This document shows, piece after piece, positions 23,797-32,081 of a stretch of 64,000 nt of DNA (position 1 is the stretch's first letter; each line of letters opens with the position of its first letter). The DNA lies in contig CAWISL010000010.1 of NCBI GenBank assembly GCA_963838795.1, positions 248,001 to 312,000 of the forward strand, written 5' to 3'. The notes under the pieces are model-generated. The model searched no databases. It was given only the letters and a program-made list of their open reading frames with translations, and was not told the origin of the DNA. The position numbers were made by a program, and so were the translations under genes. Source of the stretch: JAIBJN01 sp963838795 (lineage in GTDB: Bacteria; Actinomycetota; Thermoleophilia; Gaiellales; Gaiellaceae).

Positions 23797-24635
23797 GTGC
23801 GCAGGGCTGCGGTGGCCGCCAGCAACTCGTCGGCCAGCGCGGTCGGGTCGACGCCGCTTCGCCGCTCGATCCAGGCGCCGTCCTCGTCGGCCACGAGCGC
23901 CGTCAGCTGGGCGCCGTCGTGGTGGGCGGCGACCGGCGCCAGGCACCCGCCGCCGATGCGCGAGACGCACGTGCGCTCGGCTTGCACTCGCTCCCTGGTC
24001 GGCCGGTCGTCGAGGGCCGTGACGAGCTCCTCCTCCCCCGCCCGCACCTGGAGCGCCACCGCGCCCTGCCCTGCTTCCGGGAGCAGCTCCTCCGGCGCGA
24101 AGCGATGGCCGATCTCGCGCGAAAGGCCCAGCCGCTCGAGTCCGGCCGCCGCGAGCACGATCGCGTCGAGGCCCCGCTCGCCGCGCTTGCGCAGGCGCGT
24201 GTCGACGTTCCCCCGCAGCGGTTCGATCGAGAGGCCCGGCTCGAGCGCCAGCAGCTGTGCCCGGCGGCGGACGGAGGCTGTGCCGATGCGCATCCCGGGG
24301 CGTAGGCCACCCGCGCCGCAGAGGGCGTCCCGCGGGTCCTCGCGTCGCAGGTAGGCGCCAACGCCGAGCCCGTCCGTGTCGGTCGAGGTCATGTCCTTCG
24401 CGGAGTGGACGGCGACATCGATCCGCCCAGCGAGCAGCGCCTCCTCGATCTCCTTCACGAACACCCCGCGGGCGCCGATCTCACCGAACGGCTTCGATCG
24501 GTCGCGGTCCCCCGCGGTCGTGATCGGGACGATCGCGACGTCGGCGTCGGCACGCACGCGGCGGAGCGCGTCGGCGACGAGCTCCGCCTGGGTGAGCGCG
24601 AGCCTACTGCCGCGGCTTCCGAGCCTGACCAGCAT
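23793..24635 (-). CDS. hemC: Porphobilinogen deaminase (hydroxymethylbilane synthase)
   Basis: The 280-residue enzyme joins four porphobilinogens. Seen: LVRLGSRGSRLALTQAELV, HSAKDMTSTDTDG (catalytic Asp region), GTASVRRRAQLLALEP, LRGNVDTRLRK and the cofactor-binding cysteine in SRIGGGCLAPVAAH. The length is slightly below the usual 300-310. The start overlaps the 3' end of hemA by 32 bases. Order hemA-hemC-hemD is leftward. Confidence 0.93.
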   Translation of the reverse strand: MLVRLGSRGSRLALTQAELVADALRRVRADADVAIVPITTAGDRDRSKPFGEIGARGVFVKEIEEALLAGRIDVAVHSAKDMTSTDTDGLGVGAYLRREDPRDALCGAGGLRPGMRIGTASVRRRAQLLALEPGLSIEPLRGNVDTRLRKRGERGLDAIVLAAAGLERLGLSREIGHRFAPEELLPEAGQGAVALQVRAGEEELVTALDDRPTRERVQAERTCVSRIGGGCLAPVAAHHDGAQLTALVADEDGAWIERRSGVDPTALADELLAATAALRT

Positions 24636-25893
24636 CCTCGCCGAGACCGAAGAGATGGCGCACCGCGTCCGCGTAGAGAACGCCCTCGGCCCCCGCCGCC
24701 GCCTCCTTCATGCGAACGGTCGGCTGGTGCAGGAGCTTCGCCACGATCTGGCTGGTGAGCGCCTCCACGGCCCGCCGCTGGCTGGGCGAGAGGGACGCGA
24801 GGCGACCTTCGGCCCGCTCGAGCTCCTCGCGCCGGATCGACTCGGCCCGCGCTCGCAGAGACGAGATCGCCGGCACGACGTCGAGGGATAGCTGCCAGGC
24901 CCGGAAGGCGTCGGCCTCCTCGCTCACGATCGCCTCGGCCCGCACGGCCTCCTCGCGGCGGCCGGCGACGCTCTCGGCAACGACGCGCTCGAGGTCGTCG
25001 ATGTCGTAGAGGTAGCACCCTTCGAGCTCGAGCACGGCCGGGTCCACGTCCCTGGGCACGGCGATGTCGATGAAGAACACGGGCCGCCCCCGCCGCTCCC
25101 TCATGGCACGCTCGACCTGCGCGGCGGAGAGAACGAAACCCTGCGAGCTGGTGGAGGCCACGACGACGTCGACCTGCGCAAGCTCGGGCTCCACCTGGTC
25201 GAGGCCGACAGCACGGCCGCCGAAGCGCCGCGCCAGCGCCTCGGCGCGCTCCGGCGAGCGGTTGGCCACGACGATCTCGCCGACGCCGCGCGAGATGAGG
25301 TTCGCGGCGGTCAGGTCGGCGGTCTTGCCCGCGCCGAGCAGCAGGATGCGCCGCCCGGCGAGGTCCTCGAAGACGCGCTCGGCAAGCTGCGCGGCGGCCG
25401 ACGAGACGGACGCCGGGTTCTCGCCGATCGCCGTCTCGGTGCGCACGCGCTTGCCAACGCGCAGGGCTTGCCGGAAGAGCCGGTGGAGCGTCGCACCGGT
25501 CGTCTCGGTCTCGCGAGCGGCCTCGTACGCCTCCCGCACCTGCCCGAGGATCTGCGCCTCGCCGGGCACCATCGAGTCGAGGCCCGCCGCGACGCGAAAG
25601 AGGTGAACGGCGGCCGCCTCGTCGCTCACCGAGTAGAGCGCCGGCGCGAGCTCCGTGTGCGAGAGGCCCGAGAGGTCGGCGAGCTCGCCGTAGATCCGCT
25701 CCTCGAGCTCCGAAGGCTCGGCGCTGACCCCGTAGACCTCCGTGCGGTTGCAGGTCGAGAGCACGGCCGCCTCGGCGCCGTCCGAGCCCAAGCGCCCGAG
25801 GGCCTCCCGCCGCAGCCCCGGGTCGTAGGCGAGCAGCTCCCGAAGCTCCACGGGAGCGCGCTGGTACGACGTGCCGACAAGGAGCAGGCGCAT
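24604..25893 (-). CDS. hemA: Glutamyl-tRNA reductase
   Basis: The 429-residue product starts LLLVGTSYQRAPVELRELL and carries the catalytic cysteine in VLSTCNRTEVYG. It also has MVPGEAQILGQVREAYE, the NADPH-binding LLLGAGKTADLTAANL with VVANRSPERAEAL, and FFIDIAVPRDVDP, followed by the C-terminal dimerisation helices. It makes glutamate-1-semialdehyde, the first step of the C5 haem pathway. ATG 25893 overlaps the stop of the CcsA-like gene as ATGA, which sets the start; upstream reading is a shadow frame. Confidence 0.94.
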   Translation of the reverse strand: MRLLLVGTSYQRAPVELRELLAYDPGLRREALGRLGSDGAEAAVLSTCNRTEVYGVSAEPSELEERIYGELADLSGLSHTELAPALYSVSDEAAAVHLFRVAAGLDSMVPGEAQILGQVREAYEAARETETTGATLHRLFRQALRVGKRVRTETAIGENPASVSSAAAQLAERVFEDLAGRRILLLGAGKTADLTAANLISRGVGEIVVANRSPERAEALARRFGGRAVGLDQVEPELAQVDVVVASTSSQGFVLSAAQVERAMRERRGRPVFFIDIAVPRDVDPAVLELEGCYLYDIDDLERVVAESVAGRREEAVRAEAIVSEEADAFRAWQLSLDVVPAISSLRARAESIRREELERAEGRLASLSPSQRRAVEALTSQIVAKLLHQPTVRMKEAAAGAEGVLYADAVRHLFGLGEDAGQARKPRQ

Positions 25894-26690
25894 CAGAAGT
25901 GCACGAAGGGCGTCAGGACGATGCGGACGAGGACGACGAGCAGGAACCCCGCCAGCGCGAGGTACGCGGTGCGCCTGCCGCGCCAGCCCGCCTCCCAGCG
26001 AAGGACGAGGAAGGCAGCGTAGACGATCCAGGTGAGGACGGTCAGGCCCATGATCGCGTCGAACGAGGCGCCGTCGGCCTGGAGACGGGCTAGCCCGATG
26101 CCGGCGCCGACCGTCAGCGCCGGTAGGGCGAAGGCGATCGTGCGCCCCGTGAGCTGGTCGAGCGTTTCGAGCGAGGGCGAGCGCAGGCGCAGGACGCCCG
26201 CCGTGCGCCGCTTCAGCCGCTGGTCCTGCCAGAGGTAGAGCGCCGACAGCGCCGCCGCGAGCGTGAAGCCGGCGAAGGCGGCCAGGATCAGGCCCACGTG
26301 GGCGGCGAGGAACACGTCCCCGAACTCGCTTCGCGCCGGCTCGCCGACGCCTCCGGCGGCCCAGGCGAGCGCGAGCAGGACGGCCGCGAGGGGCATGACC
26401 ACCAGGCCGAGCAGCCGGAACGGAGCCCGACAGCCCCAGATCAGGTAGACGCCGACGCACATCCAGACGAACAGGTTCAGGGAGCCGGCCCAGCTGCCCC
26501 AGGGGAAGCCGTCGGCGCTCGCCGCCTGGGCGACGAGGAGGGCCGTCTGAGCCAGCCAGCCGAGGCGGACGCCCCAGATCGCGTAACGAACGAGCCGCCC
26601 GGGGCGAACCGTGTCGCCGGCGTAGGCCACCGCAGCCTCTGCATAGCCCGCCAGCGCCGGCCAGAAGAGAAGCAGCGCCGCCTCAGTCAC
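25893..26690 (-). CDS. CcsA/HemX-like cytochrome c assembly membrane protein
   Basis: A 265-residue protein with eight predicted membrane helices, of the CytC_asm type. Segments such as WGSWAGSLNLFVWMCVGVYLIW and HVGLILAAFAGFTLAAALSALYLWQDQRLKRR match HemX/CcsA-like proteins placed next to hemA. The classical WWxxD haem motif is not present, favouring HemX-like over CcmC-like. It probably affects HemA level or haem handling (family knowledge). It lies between ccmD and hemA with 4-base overlaps on both sides. Confidence 0.78.
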   Translation of the reverse strand: MTEAALLLFWPALAGYAEAAVAYAGDTVRPGRLVRYAIWGVRLGWLAQTALLVAQAASADGFPWGSWAGSLNLFVWMCVGVYLIWGCRAPFRLLGLVVMPLAAVLLALAWAAGGVGEPARSEFGDVFLAAHVGLILAAFAGFTLAAALSALYLWQDQRLKRRTAGVLRLRSPSLETLDQLTGRTIAFALPALTVGAGIGLARLQADGASFDAIMGLTVLTWIVYAAFLVLRWEAGWRGRRTAYLALAGFLLVVLVRIVLTPFVHF

Positions 26691-26848
26691 GACGCGGCCT
26701 CCTCCTTCCGGCGCCGGGCGAGCTCGGCCAGCTCGGTCACCTCGCGTTCCAAGCGCGAGAGCTTGAAGGCGTAGATGACGACGTACGCAAGCACGACGGC
26801 GAGCACGACGAGGTAGGCGGCCGTGACGTATCGCTCGGCCGAGGTCAC
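26687..26848 (-). CDS. ccmD: CcmD-like small membrane protein (53 aa)
   Basis: GTG 26848 opens a 53-residue frame with a single membrane helix (YVTAAYLVVLAVVLAYVVIY) followed by a charged helix KLSRLEREVTELAELARRR. Size, topology and its place just after ccmC match CcmD, which helps release haem-loaded CcmE from CcmABC. The start overlaps the ccmC stop as GTGA, and the stop overlaps the next gene. Sequence conservation in this family is poor, so position carries most of the weight. Confidence 0.72.
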   Translation of the reverse strand: MTSAERYVTAAYLVVLAVVLAYVVIYAFKLSRLEREVTELAELARRRKEEAAS

Positions 26849-27537
26849 GTGAGCGCCTCCCTGAGCTCGGACAACCGCTCGTCGAGGCGCTTTCCGGTCA
26901 GCTCGTTCACGTAGAGAGAGCCCGCGAGCGCCAGCATGCCGGCGAAGCAGACGACGAACGTCAGGATCTGGCTGCCGGCGAGGTTCGAGCCCACGTCCCG
27001 ATCGAAGACGACCGGGTGGATCAGGCCCTCGGCGAGCCGGATGGCGAGGAAGCTGACGGGGATGAGGACGACGCCGAACAGCGCGTAGACCGCCGACATG
27101 CTCGCCCGCCGCGGGCCCGGCTCGACCGAGTAACGGAGCATGAAGTACGCCGAGTAGAAGAGGAAGAGCACGAGGAAGAGCACGAGCTGCCGCTCGCTCC
27201 AGGTCCACCACACCCCCCAAGACGTCCTCGCCCAGATCGAGCCCGTGACGAGCGTCAGGATCCCGAAGATGACGCCCATGTGCACGGCCGTGTAGCTCTC
27301 CAGATCGTACCGCTGGTCGCGCGTCCAGAGCAGCCGCAAGGCCTTCCAGGCGGCCCAGACGAAACAGGCGTAGGCCGTGAGCGCGATCGGGACGTGGATA
27401 TAGAAGATGCGCTGCCTGAACCCCTCGACCGGCGCGTTCGGCACCCAGTAGAAGGCCAGGGCGATGCCCACGAGCAGGAGGCCCGCGGCTGCGGCCGCGA
27501 GCACGACCGCGCGGCTATTCCGTAACGACGTACTCAA
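26845..27537 (-). CDS. ccmC: Cytochrome c biogenesis protein CcmC
   Basis: The 230-residue haem-handling membrane protein has six helices. The W-rich haem motif is present as SWGVWWTWSERQLVLFL, with histidines in FYIHVPIALTAY and YTAVHMGVIFG. It transfers haem to CcmE in the periplasm in System I maturation. The start is uncertain: TTG 27537 overlaps the end of ccmB by 23 bases, and TTG 27561 is the longer choice. No strong ribosome site marks either. Confidence 0.87.
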   Translation of the reverse strand: MSTSLRNSRAVVLAAAAAGLLLVGIALAFYWVPNAPVEGFRQRIFYIHVPIALTAYACFVWAAWKALRLLWTRDQRYDLESYTAVHMGVIFGILTLVTGSIWARTSWGVWWTWSERQLVLFLVLFLFYSAYFMLRYSVEPGPRRASMSAVYALFGVVLIPVSFLAIRLAEGLIHPVVFDRDVGSNLAGSQILTFVVCFAGMLALAGSLYVNELTGKRLDERLSELREALT

Positions 27538-28153
27538 AGCTCGCCCAGGACAGGATCGCAAAGATCAGGTCGTAGAGGGCGAGGAAGCCGAGGTAGCGCC
27601 CCGGATCGTCGGCGATCGAGGCCCCCACGCCGCCGACGACGATCGGGATCACGAGCGGCAAGAAGAGGAGCGGGAGGAGCAGCTCCCGGGCGCGGCTGGC
27701 GGCCGCCATCGCCGAGAGGAGGGTGCCGACCACGGCGAACCCGACGCTCGCGAGGGCCACCGCGACGACGAGCTCCCAGCTCACCGGCTCGAAGAAGAGC
27801 GCGAAGGCGGGCAGGGCGACCACCTCGGCAACGGCGAGGAACGCGACGACGGCGATCGCCTTCCCGAGCCAGATCGCGCTCCGGTCCGACGGCGCAAGCA
27901 CGAGGCCGTCCAGGACCCGTTGCTCCCGCTCGGCCGCGAAAGCGCGGGTGAGCCCGAGGATGGCCGTGAAGACGAGCGCCGCCCAGAGGAGGCCGTAGGC
28001 AGCGTCTGGTGAGGCACCGGCCGGCAGCGCGAAGTTGAAGACGACGAGGGTGGAGACGACGAAGAGGAGCATCGCGGGGACGGTGTCTCGGGAGCGCAGC
28101 TCGAGCAGCAGGTCCTTGCGGGCGAGTGTGCCGACGTCCGCGAGATACGTCAT
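27515..28153 (-). CDS. ccmB: Haem exporter permease CcmB
   Basis: A 212-residue ABC permease with six helices. It starts LARKDLLLELRSRDTVPAML, has FAAEREQRVLDGLVLAPSDRSAIW after the second helix and RELLLPLLFLPLVIPIV later, all typical of CcmB. With CcmA it powers release of holo-CcmE in cytochrome c maturation. The ATG start overlaps the ccmA stop by four bases. Confidence 0.9.
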   Translation of the reverse strand: MTYLADVGTLARKDLLLELRSRDTVPAMLLFVVSTLVVFNFALPAGASPDAAYGLLWAALVFTAILGLTRAFAAEREQRVLDGLVLAPSDRSAIWLGKAIAVVAFLAVAEVVALPAFALFFEPVSWELVVAVALASVGFAVVGTLLSAMAAASRARELLLPLLFLPLVIPIVVGGVGASIADDPGRYLGFLALYDLIFAILSWASFEYVVTE

Positions 28154-28734
28154 GCGAGCGCCAACCTTCCCGTGGCGAGCGGTTTCACGCGGTCAGGATC
28201 GTGAGTGGCGAGCAGAAGCGTCCGCTTCCCCGCCAGCGCCGCGAGCTCGGCGTCGAGGAGCTCGACGCCCTCTTCGTCCAGGCCCGCGTACGGCTCGTCG
28301 AGGAGCAGCAGGTCGGGCTCGTGCAGGAGCGCGCGGCAGAGAGCGAGTCGCTGCTGCATCCCGCGGGAGAACGCCGCTACCCGCTCGCGGCGGGCCTCCC
28401 AGAGCCCGTAGCGCTCGAGGAGCATCCCGATGCGTTCGCGCCGCTCTGGAACGTGGTAGAGGCGCCCGTACAGGTCGAGGTTCTCGAGCGCGCTCAGCTC
28501 CCGGTAGACAAGCGGCTCGTGGGCGAGGTAGCCGATGCGGCCGCGCTCGACCGTCACGTCGAGCTCGCCCCGCGTCGGGAGAAGCAGCCCGGCGCAAAGC
28601 GCCAGTAGCGTCGACTTCCCGGATCCGTTCGGTCCAGTGACGAGAACGAGATCGCGCTCGGCCACGTCGAGGTCGAGATCGCGGAGGACGGTCTTCGCGC
28701 CGAAGCTGCGGCCGAGGCCGCGTGCCGCGATCAC
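28150..28734 (-). CDS. ccmA: Haem exporter ATPase CcmA
   Basis: The 194-residue ABC ATPase has Walker A VTGPNGSGKST, Q-loop region IGYLAHEP, signature FSRGMQQRLALCRAL and Walker B LLLLDEPYAGLDEEG, with the switch His in LLATHD. The short length and position before ccmB identify it as CcmA. GTG 28734 overlaps the prenyltransferase stop as GTGA, fixing the start; the longer upstream reading is a shadow frame. Confidence 0.9.
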   Translation of the reverse strand: MIAARGLGRSFGAKTVLRDLDLDVAERDLVLVTGPNGSGKSTLLALCAGLLLPTRGELDVTVERGRIGYLAHEPLVYRELSALENLDLYGRLYHVPERRERIGMLLERYGLWEARRERVAAFSRGMQQRLALCRALLHEPDLLLLDEPYAGLDEEGVELLDAELAALAGKRTLLLATHDPDRVKPLATGRLALA

Positions 28735-29594
28735 ACGATCACGTCCCCGAGCACGAAGAGGAAGAAGGTGACGCTCAGGACGCCGTTCATCGTGAAGAAA
28801 GCCAGGTCGAGACGGCTCGTGTCTCGTGGAGAGACCAGCGAGTGCTCGTACGAAAGGAGCCCCGCCACGACAGCGACCCCGGCCCAGTAGAGAAAGCCGA
28901 CGCCGATGGCCAGCCCGGCGAGCACGAGGAAGGCGACCGTAGCGACATGACAGGCCCGGGCGACTGCGAAGGCCGCGGGCACGCCGAACCTCGCCGGCAC
29001 GGAGTGGAGCCCGTGCGCACGATCGTGGTCGAGATCGAAGAGCGCGTAGAGCACGTCGAACCCGGCGACCCAGACGGCGACTGCCGCGCCCAGGAGCCAG
29101 GCTTCGAGCGGGAGATCGTTGGTGATCGCCGCCCAGGCGCCCACCGGCGCGAGCCCGTCCACGGCGCCCAGCCAGAAGTGTGAGAGCCACGTCGCCCGCT
29201 TCAGGTACGGGTAGACGACGAACGCGGCGACCGGAATCGGCCAGAGCCAGCGGACGATCGGAGCGAGCTGGTAGACGGCGACGAGGAAGACGGCGAGCGA
29301 GACGAGGCAGAAGAGGCCGACCTGCCAAGGCTTCAACGCGCCCCGAGGGAGCTCGCGGCGCGCGGTTCGCGGGTTCCGGGCGTCGATGCCGGCGTCGATG
29401 AGCCGGTTGAGCGCCATGGCGAGGCTGCGCGCGCCGATCATCGCCACCGTGATCCAGAGGAGGTCGGAGGCGGCCGGAACGCCGTCGACGGCCAGGAAGG
29501 CGCCGATGTAGGCGAACGGGAGCGCGAAAACGGTGTGCTCGAACTTGACGAGCGAGAGAAAGAGCTTCGGATAGCGGAGGACCGTGGCGCTCAA
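28731..29594 (-). CDS. UbiA-family prenyltransferase (MqnP/UbiA-like)
   Basis: A 287-residue membrane enzyme with eight to nine helices. The first Asp-rich site is NRLIDAGIDARNPRTARRELP and the second YALFDLDHDRAHGLHSVPA, as in 4-hydroxybenzoate or futalosine-pathway (MqnP) prenyltransferases. The NRLID-type first motif and company of cytochrome c genes suggest quinone synthesis. TTG 29594 is favoured because GAGGAG lies five bases upstream and the protein then opens SATVLRYPKLFLSLVKFEHT, the normal N-terminus. Confidence 0.85.
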   Translation of the reverse strand: MSATVLRYPKLFLSLVKFEHTVFALPFAYIGAFLAVDGVPAASDLLWITVAMIGARSLAMALNRLIDAGIDARNPRTARRELPRGALKPWQVGLFCLVSLAVFLVAVYQLAPIVRWLWPIPVAAFVVYPYLKRATWLSHFWLGAVDGLAPVGAWAAITNDLPLEAWLLGAAVAVWVAGFDVLYALFDLDHDRAHGLHSVPARFGVPAAFAVARACHVATVAFLVLAGLAIGVGFLYWAGVAVVAGLLSYEHSLVSPRDTSRLDLAFFTMNGVLSVTFFLFVLGDVIV

Positions 29595-29613
29595 TGCCTC
29601 TCCTCGTGAGACA

Positions 29614-30093
29614 TCAGGTCTGGCGGTGGGCGGTCGGCTCGCCGGCCAGGAGCTCGAGCGCGTGGCCCAGCGCGGGCCGGAGCACCTCGAAGCCGTCGCG
29701 GGCGCCGCCCGGGGAGCCCGGCAGGTTGACGACCAGCGTCGAGCCGAGCACTCCGGCAAGGCCCCGGGAGAGCAGACCGTGCGGGGTCTTGGCGGCGGAG
29801 TCTGCCCGGACCGCCTCCGCGATGCCGGGGGCGAGGCGATCGAGGACGTCGCGCGTCGCTTCCGGCGTCACGTCGCGCGGCCCCATGCCCGTGCCGCCGG
29901 TGGTGAGGACGACCTGCGTCGAGCCTGCGAGCTCCCGGAGCGCTTCGGCGATCGCCGTACGCTCGTCGGGAACGATGCGGCGCTCGACCTCGTAGCCTTC
30001 GCCTCCGAGCAACTCGGCCAGGACCTCGCCGCTTCGATCCTCCCGCTCGCCCGCCGAGACGCCGTCCGAGACGGTCAAGACGGCCGCCCTCAC
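29614..30093 (-). CDS. moaB: Molybdenum cofactor adenylyltransferase-type protein (MoaB/Mog)
   Basis: The 159-residue protein has AVLTVSDGVSAGEREDRSG, VVLTTGGTGMGPRDVTPEAT (molybdopterin binding) and LVVNLPGSPGGARDG. It probably adenylates molybdopterin before metal insertion by MoeA (encoded at 41677-42879). GTG 30093 overlaps the moaC stop as GTGA, which fixes the start. Confidence 0.9.
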   Translation of the reverse strand: MRAAVLTVSDGVSAGEREDRSGEVLAELLGGEGYEVERRIVPDERTAIAEALRELAGSTQVVLTTGGTGMGPRDVTPEATRDVLDRLAPGIAEAVRADSAAKTPHGLLSRGLAGVLGSTLVVNLPGSPGGARDGFEVLRPALGHALELLAGEPTAHRQT

Positions 30094-30545
30094 TCGACGA
30101 CCTCCTTGGTCTTCTCCAGCAGGCGCACGTCCTCGACGACCATCTCCTTGTCGATCGCCTTGACCATGTCGTAGACAGTGAGGGCGGCGACCGCGGCCGC
30201 CGTGAGCGCCTCCATCTCGACTCCCGTTCGGGCCGTCGTCTCGGCGCTCGCCTCGATCGCGACGCCAGCCTCCTCGACCTCGAGTCGTACGTCGACGTGC
30301 GTGAGCGGGAGCGTGTGACAGAGTGGAATCAGCTCGGCGGTGCGCTTCGCAGCCATGATCCCAGCGAGCTGCGCGGTCGTGAGGACGTCGCCCTTGGGAA
30401 GCTCGGCGAGCCGCGCGGACGTCCCCGGGCTCAGGCGCACGAACGCGCGGGCCCGAGCGCGGCGCTGCACGGCCGGCTTCGCGCCCACGTCCACCATCCG
30501 GACGGCGCCGCGCGCGTCGACGTGGCTGAGCTCCTCGCCGTGCAC
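30090..30545 (-). CDS. moaC: Cyclic pyranopterin monophosphate synthase
   Basis: A 151-residue enzyme forming cyclic pyranopterin monophosphate with MoaA. Seen: SHVDARGAVRMVDVGAKP, GDVLTTAQLAGIMAAKRT, ELIPLCHTLPLTHVDV and GVEMEALTAAAVAALTVYDM followed by KAIDKEM, with the conserved Asp and Lys of the active site. GTG start. moaA is not nearby. Confidence 0.94.
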   Translation of the reverse strand: MHGEELSHVDARGAVRMVDVGAKPAVQRRARARAFVRLSPGTSARLAELPKGDVLTTAQLAGIMAAKRTAELIPLCHTLPLTHVDVRLEVEEAGVAIEASAETTARTGVEMEALTAAAVAALTVYDMVKAIDKEMVVEDVRLLEKTKEVVE

Positions 30546-30554
30546 GCCTGAAGC

Positions 30555-31772
30555 CTACGTCGCGAACGTCATCTTCATGGTTTCGAAGTCGAGCGTCCAC
30601 GCGTACTCGCGCAGGAAGCCGTGGCTGAGGATGCCGTGAACGGTGATCCCACCCAGCTCGGTCCACGTGTCCGGGAAGACGCCGAAGAGGCCCGACGCGT
30701 CGGGTTGGGACAGCGGCCCGAGCCCCACCCGCTGCACTGGGAAGCGCCCGAACCGGTCCGAGAGCGTGCCGGCCCCGGACTCGCCGACCTCCTCGGTCAG
30801 CGGCGGCGGCAGGATCCCGAGGAGGTCGAGGGTCGCGCGCGGGAGGGCGACGGACGCGCCGCCCTCGTCCTCGAGGCCGGAGTCGACGATGAACGTGAGC
30901 AGCTCGTGGTCGTCGAGCGCGCCCCGGGCGAGCAGGAGGTGCGTCGCTGCAAGCGCGAAGGGGACTTCCACCCCGCCGTCCGGCAGCACGCTCGAGGGCG
31001 GGCGGAGCACGAGCCGTCCGCGCGGGTAGTCGAGGGTCGCGAGAAACTGGCGCAGGAGCCCCGTGCCGAGAACGGGACGTTCCAGACCCATAACCGCCAC
31101 CGGTACCCCCTCGACCTTCAGCGGCCCGACACGCACCGTGTCGACTCGCCCGTAGCCGATCTCGCCGCGCGCGCCGGCGGCGAACTCACCTTCCGCTCGC
31201 GCCACAGGGACCACCCCGAGGGCGTCGGCGACATCGGGAGACAGAGTGAGAAGCTCGCCGCCAGTGTCGATCCGGGCGGCCACCTCGAGGCCGTTCACCT
31301 CGAGCCTGACACACGGCAGCTCCCAGATCGTCGTCTGGACGAAGGGCAGAACCACCTCGGAGGCGCCTCCCCAGTCGAGGCGGTATGGCGGCTCGTCCCC
31401 GAAGGATCTCATCAGCTCCCAGATCGGGAGGTCGATCGCCTCGATCCCGGCGAAGAGGCGGCTCGCCTCTTCGTAGCGGTTTGTCTGCAGGTAGACGAGG
31501 GCGAGGGCGACCTCGGCGTCCACCCGCGGGTCGACGCGCCGACCCGCTTCCTTCACGACCTGATTCAGGAGCGGCTCCGCCGCGGCGTAGTCGCCGAGGA
31601 GGTATTCGACCTCGGCCAGGCCGCGCAAGGCCTCGAGGGACGAATCGCCGTCCGCGACCACCTCGCGCGCCAGCACCCGCGCCCTGGCGAAGTCGCCGGC
31701 TGCGTGCGCCGCCGTGGCCTCCTCGAACCGAGGATCGCGCGAGCGCCGCCGCAATCGGTCGAGCACGGTCAT
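30555..31772 (-). CDS. TPR protein with tandem retropepsin-like aspartic protease domains
   Basis: The 405-residue protein has no signal peptide or membrane helix and should be cytoplasmic. Residues about 14-120 are TPR-like helices (AAHAAGDFARARVLAREVV; ALVYLQTNRYEEASRLFAGI). Two aspartic-protease units follow. Unit 1 has ARIDTGGELLTLS (Asp169) and closes with VLGTGLLRQFLATLDYPRG; unit 2 has FIVDSGLEDEGGASVALP (Asp297) and closes with GILSHGFLREYAWTLDFE. Retropepsins need two DTG/DSG loops to build one active site, usually as a dimer; here both are in one chain, as in pepsin. The start overlaps the HTH regulator stop as ATGA. Substrate unknown; the regulator itself is a candidate. Confidence 0.8.
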   Translation of the reverse strand: MTVLDRLRRRSRDPRFEEATAAHAAGDFARARVLAREVVADGDSSLEALRGLAEVEYLLGDYAAAEPLLNQVVKEAGRRVDPRVDAEVALALVYLQTNRYEEASRLFAGIEAIDLPIWELMRSFGDEPPYRLDWGGASEVVLPFVQTTIWELPCVRLEVNGLEVAARIDTGGELLTLSPDVADALGVVPVARAEGEFAAGARGEIGYGRVDTVRVGPLKVEGVPVAVMGLERPVLGTGLLRQFLATLDYPRGRLVLRPPSSVLPDGGVEVPFALAATHLLLARGALDDHELLTFIVDSGLEDEGGASVALPRATLDLLGILPPPLTEEVGESGAGTLSDRFGRFPVQRVGLGPLSQPDASGLFGVFPDTWTELGGITVHGILSHGFLREYAWTLDFETMKMTFAT

Positions 31773-32080
31773 GAGCGGTCCTTTCGGTCGAGGGTGAAGC
31801 GCAGCTCCAGCACCGGGCCGAGCCCGCGCTTGCGCTTGCGCCGGCCCCCGAAGCGCTTGTGTACCGCCTGGCGGGTGACGCCGAGGCGCGCAGAGATGTC
31901 AGCCCACGACGCCCCGGCCGCTCGGGCATCGGCGATCCGCGCCTGGGCGAGGTCGTCGACGAAGTCCTCAACGACCGGGATGTCGGCAACGAGCTCGAGC
32001 GGCTCGCGGCTGGCGCTGAGACCGGCCAGCACGGCGTGGAGCTCGCGCCGCAGGATGGTCTCGCGTCCTTCGTCGGTCAT
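31769..32080 (-). CDS. Helix-turn-helix regulator, probable autoregulator
   Basis: The 103-residue protein has a helix-turn-helix (about 55-76, ASWADISARLGVTRQAVHKRF) like sigma-70 region 4 or small XRE/Sigma-type regulators. A basic patch GRRKRKRG and a short C-terminal tail follow. Longer frames to TTG 32116 pass through the palindromic promoter, so ATG 32080 is chosen; the -10 TAGGTT at 32093-32088 leaves seven bases, implying a leaderless message. Immediately upstream lie two operator-like palindromes, so it probably represses its own operon. Partner: the aspartic protease at 30555-31772. Confidence 0.72.
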   Translation of the reverse strand: MTDEGRETILRRELHAVLAGLSASREPLELVADIPVVEDFVDDLAQARIADARAAGASWADISARLGVTRQAVHKRFGGRRKRKRGLGPVLELRFTLDRKDRS

Positions 32081-32081
32081 G

